Assembly (NCBI GenBank): GCA_020543525.1
Contig: JAHYIO010000039.1
Coordinates: 248,001 to 312,000, forward strand
DNA length: 64,000 nt
From: Coriolopsis trogii
Lineage: Eukaryota > Basidiomycota > Agaricomycetes > Polyporales > Polyporaceae
Direction of reading: 5' to 3'
Shown here: positions 35,205 to 46,750 of the stretch, one piece after another
Layout of the letters: every line of letters begins with the position of its first letter
Numbering within the stretch: position 1 is the stretch's first letter
Translations under genes and position numbers: made by a program
Notes under the pieces: model-generated
The model's input: the letters and a program-made list of their open reading frames with translations, nothing else
The model's database searches: none
Told to the model about the DNA's origin: nothing

Positions 35205-35760
35205 ATGATATGTATGCCTGAGCCTCAACTAGGCTACTGGCCCTCCGCAACGACGTCCGATGAAGCACTCGTCCCGCCCGTCCCTCTCCGCACAACGGCC
35301 CTCTGCCGCATCAACGTCCCTCCGTTGCGCTACCGAGCATTTGATCCAGTGCTGCATCGTCTCCGGGGCGTTCTCATGTCCTCACGTATCGTGTGCGGGA
35401 CCTTGAGACACCGCTTCTCTCACAGTGCGTCACGAACGTCCTGGAGGACGAACATTCCGGGAGGCACCGGTGAGGGAGAACACGGCACTCAGAGGATGTC
35501 CCGGCACTCCAATGGAATTCTATGCGGCTCCGGCGGGATCTGTTCTTTGCAGTTGCGTTCTTTGCAGTTGCTGGCGGTGCGGAGACCATCTCTCGTTTGT
35601 CGTCGGCTAATACGTCATCGACCCCGCCTAGCGGTGCTGCTCTGTCGGTTCTATCAAGCATACTATGGCGGGGTCTGCTAGCGGACACCCTCATGATATT
35701 GCGAAGTCCACGCCCACAGTCTCCCAATATAAATGCCGAAGACTGATGCACCAATGTCCC
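35205..35760 (+). pseudogene. Relic of coiled-coil gene C (N-terminal part)
   Basis: Fragments in changing frames match gene C (46751): VPPLRYRAFDP, RGVLMSS, then RLRRDLFFAV and a Ser-rich piece (ISRLSSANTSSTP). Multiple frameshifts and missing parts. Same position relative to B3 as the relic at 45100-45640 has to B6. Confidence 0.65.
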
Positions 35761-35938
35761 CGGGTATCAGGCTGAGCATCCGGTGAGTGGTGGGCTCCGT
35801 TTTCGCAGAAATAGATCTCGGGCGTGTGCGGATACGGATAGTCGAGCCGACAGTTCGGCTCGAGCTTGTCTCTTACCATTACCGTGATCAACACAACTGT
35901 TCTTCTCTACAGTTCACCGACTCGGATATACAGCTCTC

Positions 35939-36744
35939 ATGTCTTCGTGCTTTAGGCGCTCCTCAGGAAAGCGCAAGCGGATAATTAACTAGGAGAGCGG
36001 TGCCGACGCACTACGTCCGCTCGAGGTTTAGAAGACCGTGACGAAGCATATCAGCAGACTAGAAGCAGAGCACCCAACGGTCCTGCACGCCCGAAGTAAT
36101 GTATATGTATACTCTGCCCCTGTATGGCTACGCTTGACTCGACTAACGAACAGTTCATATAGAAGCGGAAGAGGTCGTCCTCACTTCAGGACCGCGTCGA
36201 TAACAATGGTCACAAAGACCTCGGCGACAGCGGCACCACTCCTCCAGCACGCTTCTTCGGGTGGCCATTCAAATAGTCCCAAGTGCTCGAATACGCCAAG
36301 CGTCATCATCTCCGCTTCCAAGTTACCGAACAGCCACGCAATTCGTTCGGGGGCAAGGAGATGGACTATACCTACCTTCCAGAACGTTACAGCGCATACC
36401 CCAAGCTGTTACGGAATGCGCAGAAGCTCCCTGCGATTGTGGTATGCAACGCGCTTGCAGATATGGCATACCTTCAGCTCGATATCGGCTATCTGCTCTC
36501 GCGGACTTCGACGGCATCATGTACGACAACTGCAACATAGACGAGCGGTCCGACATCGCAGAGTATTATGGCAAGTGGGATGATGGGGTGGAGATATTAG
36601 GCGAGGTGATGAATGAGATGACCGGACACCAACCGGCGCCGCAGTGGTGGCGTTCACGGTTCCACTGGGTGAGAGTACTCTGCGTTCTTCGAGCCCGTCT
36701 GCAAAGTCTCAGCGATCATTTGACAGCGCGTGAGGGACGATTGA
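35939..36744 (+). pseudogene. Family B relic, copy B4
   Basis: Exon layout of family B is kept (basic leader GKRKR, GT donor near 36105, acceptor near 36162, last exon at 36727) but the frame is broken: in-frame TAG in exon 1 after KRIIN and another after KTV-preceding sequence, a TAG in exon 2 right after GWPFK, and a frameshift at the LLS(K/E)DFDG motif near 36505. Recognisable: SQVLEYAKRHHLRFQV, EMDYTYLPERY, QWWRSRFHW. Sister of B7. Confidence 0.75.
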
Positions 36745-36831
36745 CCTCATTTTTGCTCTTGCATGAATGTCTTGCGTCGGGCCCCAAGCGTAGGCAGTAG
36801 AGAGTTTGGCAGCCTCAAGAAAGAGCAAGAC

Positions 36832-37130
36832 GGGAAGAGCACTGAATAAAACTGGTACATGGCCACTTGATCGCACCGGATGTGAGCTTTATAAATTGTG
36901 AGCAAACGAGAGCGGTATGTTTGATACTAGACATTTGAATGCTGTACCTTACCTGAGCTTTGCGCAGACGTCGAGAACCAGGGCTCGCGTTACATGCGGT
37001 ATGCTGTTAACGGTGTCCGCTAATCGCGCACTTTGGTCAGAAGGTCGTGAGCTCGCGAGTGTTTCTGAGGTCGAAGTTACCAACTCTTGAACGAAGAACA
37101 TGAGTGTCCGCAAGTCGCAGAGCGAGTCGT
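36832..37130 (+). repeat. Truncated F copy; direct repeat of 27455-27750
   Basis: About 295 bases covering the end of F exon 3, intron 3, exon 4 and 3' flank, over 90% identical by eye, with disrupted coding (in-frame stop in the exon 3 part). It bounds the right side of the inserted block that begins after 27750. Confidence 0.8.
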
Positions 37131-37266
37131 AGGAGAGAGTGATGTGCGCACGAAGCGCGCGCGCGTCGCCTCAGATCCGCAGCAACGTACCTTTGCTTCA
37201 TTCATCGCGTATCCTCGTTCCTCCGAGCCATCCAGGCTGAGCTAGGCTGCACCGCTCTTTCAACTC

Positions 37267-37779
37267 ATGTTGTATTACAGCAACTCACTCGCTATTTCCA
37301 AGGGTCCTAGAGCTGGGATGAGTCAATGGACAAGCGATCGATACAATGTAGAAGTAGGACGAGTCAAGGTATGTTCTCATCCTGACCCGCGATCATGTAC
37401 CTCCCCCATGCTGTCTTCAAGCAACTCGCTGGGTATGGAAAAGTACGCAGCTTGGGCTGCTCCCATGCTCCCGCCGGCGTAGGGCCTGCCAACATGGGGC
37501 GATGGTCGCGATACGATGGGGCATGGGCTCCGGATTCCCCACTTAGCAACAGCCCGACTATTACACCTCTCAGTAGAAGCCCTAACGGCAAGCCTCACAA
37601 AGAATAGGAGTTGAAGTTCGACGAGGCTTGGGCATCTCGAGGGTGGAAACTCGTTCACCTCGCAGACCATCATCCTGAGCTTCACATCGGATCAAGAACT
37701 CGTGGAAATGCAAAGGCTAGTAGCTCTCCATCACGCTCTCCGGGTAGTCCTGTATCGATCTACAGTACAACCCAGCTGA
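37267..37779 (+). pseudogene. Broken copy of small gene D
   Basis: Exon 1 (MLYYSNSLAISKGPRAGM...) and its AAG|GTATGT donor match the inverted D gene at 49963. After the acceptor (GGCGTAG) exon 2 reads GDGRDTMGHGLRIPHLATA, then a one-base loss near 37608 shifts the frame into a stop; the rest (SDQELVEMQRLVALHHALRVVLY) is in another frame. Confidence 0.6.
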
Positions 37780-38400
37780 TCCAGCATTGCAGAGCCTTGA
37801 TCGCCTTGATCACCTTCTCGCTCCTGACCATGGACCCCCGGACTCCTGATGCTAAGACACGTTCGCTCCGACTGCTGCAGCTCTGGGCGAGTCCATTCCA
37901 TGAACTCTCGTCTGCCACCTCGCCGCGCTCCGATGAGCTGAGCACTCCCATGACGTGCATACTACAAATTCCTAGTGCCTCAGCTTCTCTCTTCGACCAG
38001 GCACGAATACTAGGAAAACCTATCTCGCATCTGCCCAGGAAGAGCACTTGTTCGCTTCGTTACGACGGCATCTACCATATGCCGTTCGGTGGTATGCAAG
38101 ACATTCTCCCCACATGTTTATCATCTCATGTCCCCGCCAACACAAGCTCTACCTGGACGATTCTGGACGACCTGCCCGGTCGAGTCGACACATATGCCCT
38201 ATTCGCTACTGATCCTGATCCATGTCAATCATCCTCAGCAGCGAGTATGGGCCTAACACGTTCTCCGACCTCGTTGCCCCTGTTGGCTGGATAATTGTGT
38301 TCGACGAACGTCGCTGCGCTGTTGCGCTTGGATTACAGCCGCATCACCCTTACGCAAGATCGGGTAGTACTGAGCCCACCAGACGAGCAGCGACCTCCTC
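37780..38400 (+). other. Block E: possible short gene, MDPRTPDAKTRSLRLLQLW
   Basis: A plus-strand frame from 37829 reads MDPRTPDAKTRSLRLLQLWA and is shared with the inverted copy at 49.4-49.0 kb, which lacks about 237 bases present here (about 37890-38126). Further on the frame reads VPANTSSTWTILDDLPGRV and ALFATDPDP in both. I cannot settle whether this is a gene; the frame continues antisense over gene C, which argues against its 3' part. Confidence 0.3.
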
Positions 38401-39391
38401 CTACCTCTTGTCGCTCTGTCCCCCGATCCCAAACCTCTGGAACCGCCTCCCCATCGGTATCCTCGTCGACCGCGCCGAAGAAGTCCCAGCCCCCCAGTCG
38501 CGTTCCTCACCGACGTTGACCTGAGCTCCCACACTCTTAGCTCGGCCTCTCCCTCCCGCGCTCTCCTTCACATCACCATATTCAAGCACCGCCTCCATGT
38601 CGGACCCAGGTACGCCGCCAACGTTTGTCGTCTCCTGCAACGCAGGCCTCGACATCGCGATCGACGCCGACAGCCGCTTGATTGCCTTCAACCCCGGCAT
38701 CCGCACCGGCAGGTGCGACGACTTCTTCGAACCCGCGTTCACGTTCTCGGGCGGACTCGTCGTCGTCGTCGTCGTCGCCGCACGCTCCCGCTGCCTCCTT
38801 CCAGCGGGGCTGGCGCTCCGGCTCGCACTTGGGCTCGCGTTCGGGCTCGCGCGGAACGAGGTCGACGAAAAGTCGTTGTGGAGCACAAGCACGAGGTCCT
38901 CGTCCGACCCCTGCCCAAACTCGACCAGCGCGCGCGGAAGCGAGTCGGGCGCGGGTGTCAGCAGCGCGGGTGCTTGCAGGCGCGTGCCTATCTCCGGTGG
39001 CTCTTCTTCGTCCACGCACTGGTCTTCGGGGTCTGGAGGGGGCGCGACTAGGACGATGGGCGCGGGTCCCGCGGAGCACGTCGTGAGGGCGTCGGATGGA
39101 CTGGGGTGGATGGACACGCGAGGGACGCCCATAACCCTCGCATTCCTGCGCCGGGATTTGGCGGACGCCTGGGTAGATTGGGAGAGGAGGAAGAGCTCTG
39201 GACGGAGCCACGGATATGCGCGCGCAGTAGAAGTCGAGTTCAACATTGGCAGGACCATGGACGACGATGTAGCAGGTAGTGACGTCTCCGGAGTAATTGG
39301 TATTTCCTCCACAGTGCAAGCCCCAAGCAATAGCATCGATGTCGGACTGGGTGGCCGAGGTCCACACGGAGAGAGGCTCGGAAGTGGTGGG
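38401..39391 (-). pseudogene. Truncated inverted copy of gene C (3' half)
   Basis: Minus strand reads the C-terminal half of gene C (CTVEEIPITP, ALVEFGQGSDEDLVLVLHNDF, MPGLKAIKRLSASIAMSRPAL, MGRRFQRFGIGGQSDKR, stop at 38401-38403). The 5' half is missing: homology ends at 39391, where B5 flank begins. A ~90-base deletion relative to C lies near 39180. Confidence 0.8.
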
Positions 39392-39564
39392 GGTTCCTTG
39401 AGTGCGAAGTGCGGTAGGCGCGTGTTTGGGCGTCTACCGAACCAAACGTATCGCCGTCTCGAGTTTCCAACACGGTCCAACTCGAGCCTTTGTTCCGATC
39501 CACGACCTCACATACCTCACCTAGTCTTTCTTATATCAATCTCCACTATAACCACGCTACTATC

Positions 39565-40384
39565 ATGTCGTCGATGCGAACTTGCGCCGCACGCACCTCC
39601 GCGACTCGCACGCGCAGAAGACTGGCTAACCAGGACTCGGAGGACATACCACTTCCACGCAAGGTCCACAATGTTGTGAAGCAACAGGAAACTGCACTTG
39701 CGGCAAGACTGTCGACGGCTACGGATGTGAATACGAAGGTAATGACTGTGCTGTAAGACTGCTCCCGATCCTAGAACTGATGATTTGCTTAGAAACGGAA
39801 GAGGTCGGCCTCGCTCCAGGTTGAAGACCCCGTGGATAGCATCGGTCCGGAAGACATCGGCGACAGCGGCAGGAACCCCCCTCTACGCTACTATGGGTGG
39901 CCGTTCAAGTACGACCAAGTGCTCGAATACGCCAAGCGTCACCACCTCCGCTTCCATGCCGTCGAGCAAGCTCGCACGTCGTTCGAGGGCCAGGAGGAGA
40001 TGGCCTTCGCCGACCTTCCTGAACGCTACTACAGCGACCCGAAGCTTCTACGAATTGCGCAGGAGCTCGCTGCGTCCGTTGTATGCACCAGGCTTGCAAA
40101 TTTGGCAGATCTGAGGCTCGATATTGGCGCTCTGCTCTCCGAGGACTTTGACGGCATCCTGTACGTCTGGGACAACTACACCATAAATCTACGCTGCGAC
40201 GTGGCCGAGTATACGACGAGCTCGTGGGACAATAGGCTGAGGATACTGGGCGAGGCGATGCAAGAAATGACAGGACGACCATCGAAGCTGCAATGGTGGT
40301 ATTCGTGGAAGAACTGGGTGAGCGACCTGTATGTTTTCTGCGCTTGGCGGAATCTAACCTATGTCACAGCGCTCAAGAAACTGA
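39565..40384 (+). CDS. Family B protein, copy B5
   Basis: Exons 39565-39738, 39793-40317 and 40370-40384, 237 residues. Nearly the same as B2: leader RTSATRTRRRLANQD, core PPLRYYGWPFKYDQVLEYAKRHH, DIGALLSEDFDGILYVWDNY, QWWYSWKNW. It differs from B2 mainly at FHAVEQA / FHVATQA and PERYYSDPKLLRIA. Last exon Arg-Ser-Arg-Asn-stop. Upstream of A3 by 1.0 kb. Confidence 0.8.
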
Positions 40385-41387
40385 CGCGCTTGGCTTTTTC
40401 ACCATTATTTTGCTTAAGGGTGAACTATGGTGCTTTCTGTATTTGCTCTCGGGGGTAAAAGTCTTGCAATACTGTACTACACGAGGGTCATCTGCACTCT
40501 CGCGGTATGTGTCGCGCCCGACCTCAGGACCTCTGATACTGCTAGAGCTACAAAATATATGACGTACTTGGAACGTGAGTTGACGAGGGACACAGGGTTG
40601 CTCGTCCCTGGAGCGAGGTCCGAGGGGCACAGGCCTTTGGGCGTCAATACTACCAAATCCGGAAGGGCTCTACCGAACGCCAGGCGACTTCGAGCGCGAC
40701 GCCAGCCTTGGTTACGCAAAGGCATAGGGACTTGGGCCAATGGTAAGAGGATCGTCACCAAAAACATGACATATCACACGTCATTAGTGTGTGGAGAGAT
40801 AGTCGGCTGCAGGAGTGTCATTGTGCCAAAGCAGTGATTCATAAGAAGGTTTACACTCCATATCCACCGATTCAAGACGTATCGATACCGAAAGGCTAGA
40901 CTACGAGCCCCATGATTGCTTTTAACACCACAGACATTTGATAAATGACACAGGCTTGTGGGTCGGTTCTAACCAAATTGAAGTCGTCAATTGTCATCGA
41001 TGTGATCCTCCTCACGAGGAGTGCCTGCACTCTGGGGCTCTGGTTGTAACATATATTTGGGGGTCTGCTCATACATATAGCTAATAATTTTGCCATACAA
41101 CGTTCTCCTTCCCCCGTAGTCTAGACCAAATACTGGGGAGTATAGAAGCAATATGGCATTGACCCCGTGCAGTGTATATCCTGCCCTACCAACAGCGGGA
41201 GAGAGGAACACTTTTTTGGGAGATTGATCATTGTAGAATGCATATGATAATCTCAAGAGCACGTAAGCGCGGCCACCTCATGGTACAATAGCAGGAGAGC
41301 AAGCGCTTGTTCGAGTTTGTCGCATCTCTCCGTCTCTCCACCACCACACGCGCGTCCTCATCTTCTCAGCTCTCGTGTCAACTCAGC
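40385..41387 (+). repeat. Non-coding 1-kb block between B5 and A3, nearly identical to 30537-31552
   Basis: See the matching block; only scattered substitutions and small indels separate the two copies. No supported ORF. Confidence 0.7.
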
Positions 41388-43361
41388 ATGCCAATAATGG
41401 AGAATCAGGATACTGTTAGTGCTTGCAAGATTATGCACGACTCGAAAATGGTACGTTCACCACTCGCTACTCGCATAACCAGGACCTGACCGGACTCTGG
41501 TTATGCGCGTATGGCTGGTTAGCACGTCGTCATTGACCAGGCGACCTTCGAGGCTGAGCTCTCCAGCAACATTGGCTTTGCATACGAGCGTCGCAAGTAT
41601 GAGTGGCCGCTGTACGGGGTGTACGACCACATCATCTCCACTCTGTGCAGAACCATCAAGCATCCCGACTTCCCCAGGGTCACAATCTCCCACGTCCCTC
41701 AGGCTGTGCTCGGCGAGGGAGAGGCTCTAGTCGACGCAAACGGTAACCGGGTCACAAAGGACAGTATCTTTCATGAACAGATACCTGACTTTGTCCGTAC
41801 GTTCGTGAAGGCTGTCGATGCGGATGACAAGCATGCGGATGGTAATGGTGTAGGAAGCGAAAAGGGCAACGGCGGGCGCACGTTCGAAACCCTGCCCATT
41901 GATCTCTGGGAGATCAAACCGCTGGATATCGACGCGCGCTGGGACACTAATGAGGCCCGCGAGGCTGCAATCAAAGAAATGGAAGACTCGATTGAGCAGA
42001 CGTGGAGACAAGCCATGGCCGCTTTTGCGCACAACCCCGGTTGGAAGCAAATCCATGTCGTCCTGATCGTTGGTGTCTACTTCTCTCAATTCAAGTGGAC
42101 GCGACCCGAGGGAGATATCAAACGCCCCCTCCCCGACCAGCCTCCACCTATGACTGGACCAATGTCGTACGACGAGACAGAGGCACTCAGACAATGGTAC
42201 GAAGACAAGATTGCAGAGCTTGAGAGCAGAACACTCCCAGACGTCGAATTTTTCGCCGAACCCGTATTCGATTTCGCCCAGGGTAATAACGACTACCAGG
42301 CGTCGCTCTCCGCACAATTTCGATGCGCGATTGGGATTCCCATGTCTCAGTACTATCCCGACTGTGGCCAACAGCCGAGCTGGATGTCCCCTGGACCGGA
42401 GAAGGCGCCGATGCCTGGAGGGGAGCTTCTGGTGAGTGTTTGTGCCTTGAGTGTGCGCCTGCACTATTAACAAGAGTGCTAGGTGCGCGGGATAGATGCC
42501 GCTGAGGTGGCCATACGCCTTAATCGCATTCGCACGTACAAGGAGAACGCTGAGACGGGGATGAAGTTCCGATTAACGTCACGCGAAGCGGAGTCATCGG
42601 AGCAAGACAACTCCAAACAGACCGATACAAAGACCCCCGTACCAGAAGCTCCCAGAACTCCCAGTCCTGACAGGTCTACTCCAGAGGCACCTAGTCCTCA
42701 GTACACGACGTACGTACCGTATTCGTACGTGCGGGAACAGGTCCGGCAAAACGCTGCTCTGAAGTCTCCAGTCGCGAAGCAGACTCGCCGATCTCGCAAG
42801 CGACCTCTTGTGCCTGGAACACAACCCTCGGGTAACACCTGGCTGGATGGCGATGGACAATCATCAGTCCAAGCCGTGAGTGCTACTTCACCCACAACAA
42901 GCCCTCCCCGCAAACGACGATGCACGTTGGTTGCCGCTCGCGCTCACGGCACCAACGGATCGCAAGTGGCTGGGTCAAGTCAAGTCTCTGCTTCAACCAG
43001 TCGCATTCGTGCTACCGGAAGTGATAGGCGGTCATCCTCGAGTGCTCTCGAGCGTATCGAGCAAAGTTCGGAAGGCCGCGGGTCTCCCGTCGACAGGCTG
43101 TCCTCTCCCAACGCGAGCGAAGGCGTGACTGCACCCGGTCAGCATGCGGGTACTAGCCACGCCGCCATTAAATGTATGGAGAGACTGTCAGAAGATGAGG
43201 AGCTAGAGCAGTATGCACACACCTCTGACGACGAGGTATACGATGAAGGAAGCACAACGTCGGAGTTTGTCAGAGACGATGATGAGATCGCTGATGCAGG
43301 AGAGCGAGAATGGGATGCAGAGCTGGAAGGTGAAGAGTACGCCGATGATGGGACGCGTTGA
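41388..43361 (+). CDS. Family A protein, copy A3 (PD-(D/E)XK-like core)
   Basis: Exons 41388-41450, 41523-42431 and 42483-43361, 616 residues. Leader exon identical in protein to A2. Core residues D110 (IPDFVRTF), E151 and K153 (DLWEIKP); the Gly/Asn/Asp/Lys insertion between them is three residues longer than in A2. Exon 3 keeps SPPRKRRC as a nuclear-type basic cluster and an acidic end (DDEIADAGE) but most of it is diverged from A2. Followed 438 bases on by B6. Function unknown; nuclease-like fold is inferred. Confidence 0.8.
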
Positions 43362-43702
43362 TACCATTGCATTCAAACGGGAAGATCCTGCACATTGGTG
43401 ATCGTATGTAGTCCGCAATGCGGCGGTGCAGGACTCTAGGAGAAATATGTACTCATATGCCTATGCACACATGGTTATGCGTTAGATACTGAGGTACTCA
43501 ACTTTATTCATGCATTATGTTATATTATGCCATTCATGTTCGTACAACGCGTATGAGTGAGAGCTGAGAATGGTTGGAAGAAGCTGCGGGGGCCACAGCA
43601 AGGCCACAGCGCCCAGAGGAGAAGCTAGGCGCGCAATCAGATATAGGACTCCGACGCGCGCGGAGATCGAAGCGGTTGTCGACGCGTGGCGACCCAAACA
43701 CA

Positions 43703-43737
43703 GTTCAACTCGAGTTTGTCTCAGACCACGATTCAAC
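43703..43737 (+). promoter_or_regulatory. Conserved B-gene upstream element (B6)
   Basis: Same 35-base element as before B3 (CTCGAGTTTGTCTCA core), ending 62 bases before the ATG. Confidence 0.6.
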
Positions 43738-43798
43738 ATACTGCAGCAATCACACCCAGTCCTACCCATATCCACACTCATCCAACGACTACATCATC

Positions 43799-44620
43799 AT
43801 GTCCTCGACGCATCCCTGCAGCGCTCGCACCTCAGCCAAGCGCAAGAGACTCGCTAACCAGGACGACGCTCCACCTCCCCGCAAGGTCCAGAAGACCGTG
43901 GCGAAGCGGGAGAGCACACCTACAACTCAGCCAACAACTGCTTCGCTCGCTCAGAGCAAGGAGAGCAAGGTATGTGACCAGACTGCGCTCTCGCGCGCCG
44001 ATGTATGGGAATGACCAACCGCCTGCCTAGAAACCGAAGAGATCGGTCAAGACTTTGCTAGACCCTGTGAATACCATCCCTCCGGAAGAAATCGGCCTCA
44101 ACGGCAACAAACCTCCCCTGCGGTTCTATGGGTGTCCGTTTAAGTACGAACAAGCAATCGAGTACGCCAAACGCCACCACCTCAGCTTCCGCGTCGATAA
44201 GCGGTTCCGCCATTTGTTTGGGGGCAAGGAGCAGATGGACTTCGCCGACCTTACGGAGGAGCATCACAATCACCGTCTACTGATCAAAAGTATTCCGGGA
44301 CTCGCTGCGCTTGTTATCAGCACGCATCTCTCCGGAACAGCGGGTTTTCAGGTCTACGTCGGCCTTCCGCTTTCAAAAGATTTCGACGGCATCCTATACG
44401 TCTGGGACAACTACAACTTAGAGGAGCGGTTTGATCTGATTGACTACATGGGCACATGGGATGATGGGGTGAAGGTATTCGAGGAGGCCATGACGGAGAT
44501 CAGAGGCCAACGCTCAACGTTGCAATGGTGGCATTCATGGAAGAACTGGGTAAGCAATCTGCTCTCGTTGTACTTTCCTCCGACGCCTTATCATCTCTTT
44601 GACAGCGCTTGAAGGGATAA
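43799..44620 (+). CDS. Family B protein, copy B6
   Basis: Exons 43799-43969, 44031-44549 and 44606-44620, 234 residues. Leader AKRKRLANQDDAPPPRKVQK; core PPLRFYGCPFKYEQAIEYAKRHHLSF, HLFGGKEQMDFADLTEEHH, VGLPLSKDFDGILYVWDNYN, LQWWHSWKNW; last exon Arg-Leu-Lys-Gly-stop. Closest to B11 (59.4-60.2 kb, minus), which shares IGLNGNKPP and DKRFRHLFG but is frameshifted. Confidence 0.82.
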
Positions 44621-45099
44621 TTGTCGTTCGCTCTCTCATTGTGCTCCACAGTGTCTGTATTTTGTTGTGTAGCGTCATCGGATCACCTTTTCTCTCTCTG
44701 CATCTTCCATCTCTTTCCGAACATGAACCTTTATTCGTTTATGTTGTACTCATGGGCCTCGACTTGTGTGCAGATCCTCGTGAGAAGCATGTGCGTCCAT
44801 GGCGTCCGGTCAAGTTGAGTTGCCTCTTGACAAACGGATGTTGAACAAACTACCTGTCCTTCTGATGCTAGACGTAGCACATCCGTACAATGAGTAATTG
44901 ACGGCCGCGGCATTCAACTGTAATGCCAGGGATGATAGTCGTTCTATCTTGTCGTTTTTATGCCATTCACCCGGCCCCCTCCTCAACTAACATTTCCCCC
45001 AAGCTCAGCAACTCTTCCGACGCCATCTCCGCCTCGACTGTGATCCAGAGATCAGCCTTCTTAGTGCTACAAACAACGCCATCCTGACATGTACCTCGC
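44621..45099. other. Intergenic, 3' of B6
   Basis: Collinear with 34730-35204; no coding signal. Confidence 0.5.
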
Positions 45100-45640
45100 A
45101 TCAATGATAGGTATGCCTGAGTTTGAACTACACGACCTGTCCTCCGCAACGATATCCAATGAAGCACTCGTCCTGCCCGTTCCTCCCCGCACAACGGCCC
45201 TCTGCCGCGTCAACGTCCCTCCGTTGAGCTACCGAGCATTTGATCCAATGCCGCATCGTCTCCGCGGCGTTCTCATGTCCTCGCGGGACGTGTACGGGAC
45301 CTTGAGATACCGCTTCTCGAACAGCGCCACGCGAACGCCCTCGAGGACGAACGTTGCGGGAGGCACAGGAGAGTGAGAACACGGCACTCAGAGGATGTTC
45401 TAGCACTCTAAGGGAAGGTTATGCGGCTTCGGCGGGATTCGTTCTTTGCGGTCGCTGACGGTGCGGAGTCTGTCTCTCGTTCGTCGTCGGCTACTACGTC
45501 CGTTGGTCCACTCGCATCCACCCCAACCTCTATCTTCGTCTTGACTTCGGACTCTCGCGGTCGCGTGCGATTCACTGATGAGGGCGCGGTGTTGACGAAT
45601 GTGATCAAATGCGGTCATGTTGCCGAACGCAACTTGAGGA
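45100..45640 (+). pseudogene. Relic of coiled-coil gene C (N-terminal part)
   Basis: Pieces VPPLSYRAFDP, RGVLMSSRD, MRLRRDSFFAV and VGPLASTPTSIFVLTSDSRG correspond to gene C residues ~95-105, 110-120, 175-185 and ~200-220, in different frames with gaps. Confidence 0.65.
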
Positions 45641-46396
45641 GAGCGCCGATGCACCACTGCGTCCGCTCGAGGTTCAGGAGACCGTGACGAAGCAGGTCAG
45701 CAAATCAGAAGCAGACAAAGGTCCTGCACGCCCGAAGTAATGTACTTGAATACTCTACCTCTATGGCTACGTTTGATTCGACTAACGAATAGTTCATGTA
45801 GAAATGAAAGAGGCCGCCCTCATTCCAGGACCCGGGCCCGTCGATGATATTCGTCGCAAAGACCTCGGCGACAGCGGCACCAATCATCCAGTACGCTTCT
45901 ATGGGTGGCCGTTAAAGTACGCGCAAGTGCTTCGGTACGCCAAGTGTCATCACCTCCGCTTACAAGTTGCCGAACAGTCACGCGAGTTGTGTGGGGCGAG
46001 GAGATGGACATTGCTGACCATCCCTAATGTTACAGCCGTGACCCCAAGCTCATAAAAAAACACGCAAAATCTCGCTGCGATGTTGATTTACAACACGCTT
46101 GCAGATATGGCATGCAGGCTTCAGCTCGATATTGGCTATCTGCTATCGAAGGACTTCGAAGGCATCCTGTACGTCTGGGACAATTACAACATAGACGAGC
46201 GGTTTGACATCACAGAGTATTATGACAAGTGGGACCATGGAGTGGAGATATTAGACGAGGTGATGAATGAGATGACCGGACACCAACCGACGCCGCAGTG
46301 GTGGTGTTCACAATTCCACTGGGTGAGTACTCTGCGTTCGTCGACCCCGTCTGCAAAGTCTCAATGTTCGCTTGACAGCGCGTGAGGGAAGATTGA
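45641..46396 (+). pseudogene. Family B relic, copy B7
   Basis: Sister of B4. Exon 1 is only traceable near 45641-45740. In the exon 2 region the acceptor TGTAG is followed by AAATGAAAG, i.e. a stop where KRKR stood; later FYGWPLKYAQVLRYAKCHHLRL is legible, a frameshift follows near 45995, and the second half (LDIGYLLSKDFEGILYVWDNYNIDERFD, PQWWCSQFHW) is again open. Last exon at 46379-46396. Confidence 0.7.
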
Positions 46397-46750
46397 CCTC
46401 ATTGTCGCACTTTCCTTGCTTTTTAATGGGATGATTGATAGGTTCATCCTGTATATCGTGTGGCATGATGCAGTATAACACGCTTTCCCCCGCGCTTTCC
46501 GTTCGATGTGCGAGAGCCATACTGACTTGTATGATTCTAGACGTGGCAGACCCCATCTCGCTCGCTGTTCGCTATACCGGCTCAAATGATCGTGACGTGG
46601 TATCCACGGCATCGATCGCAGTGCGGGTTCTTCACTGGCCGTGCTCGTGTTCGATTCGTGTCGTGCACGCGGCCTGCCTCATCTTGCACTCGAACCACCA
46701 CATCCCTAGTCCACACTCACATCCTACTCACACTCCTTGCGACAACCGTC
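46397..46750. other. 5' region of gene C
   Basis: The frame of gene C stays open back to 46586, but the first ATG is at 46751. No other feature seen. Confidence 0.5.

Larger units (their letters stand above)
29537..36744 (+). repeat. Direct duplication, unit 1: B2-A2-B3-C relic-B4 relic
   Basis: Collinear with unit 2 at 39392-46396 (B5-A3-B6-C relic-B7 relic), offset about 9.6-9.9 kb. Identity is very high from 29537 to about 31830, then clearly lower across the rest, including coding exons. Confidence 0.85.
36832..39391 (+). repeat. Left arm (inner part) of inverted duplication: F relic-D-E-antisense C
   Basis: Inverted copy of about 50317-47960 (F relic, D, E, C 3' half). Paired coordinates sum to about 87.2 kb, 9.8 kb more than in the outer part, which matches the size of the block inserted at 27.75-36.83 kb. 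The right end, 39391, is a sharp junction to the B5 5' flank. Confidence 0.85.
39392..46396 (+). repeat. Direct duplication, unit 2: B5-A3-B6-C relic-B7 relic
   Basis: Second unit of the duplication described at 29537-36744, same order and orientation. Confidence 0.85.

Noticed and set aside
27455..37130. 295-base direct repeats 9.4 kb apart read as LTRs of a retrotransposon
   Set aside because: The repeats are exon/intron sequence of gene F, the interior has no gag, protease, reverse transcriptase or integrase, and no primer-binding site was seen.
46586..46750. N-terminal extension of gene C
   Set aside because: No ATG before 46751 in this frame; relics of C align only from about residue 40 on, giving no support for more.
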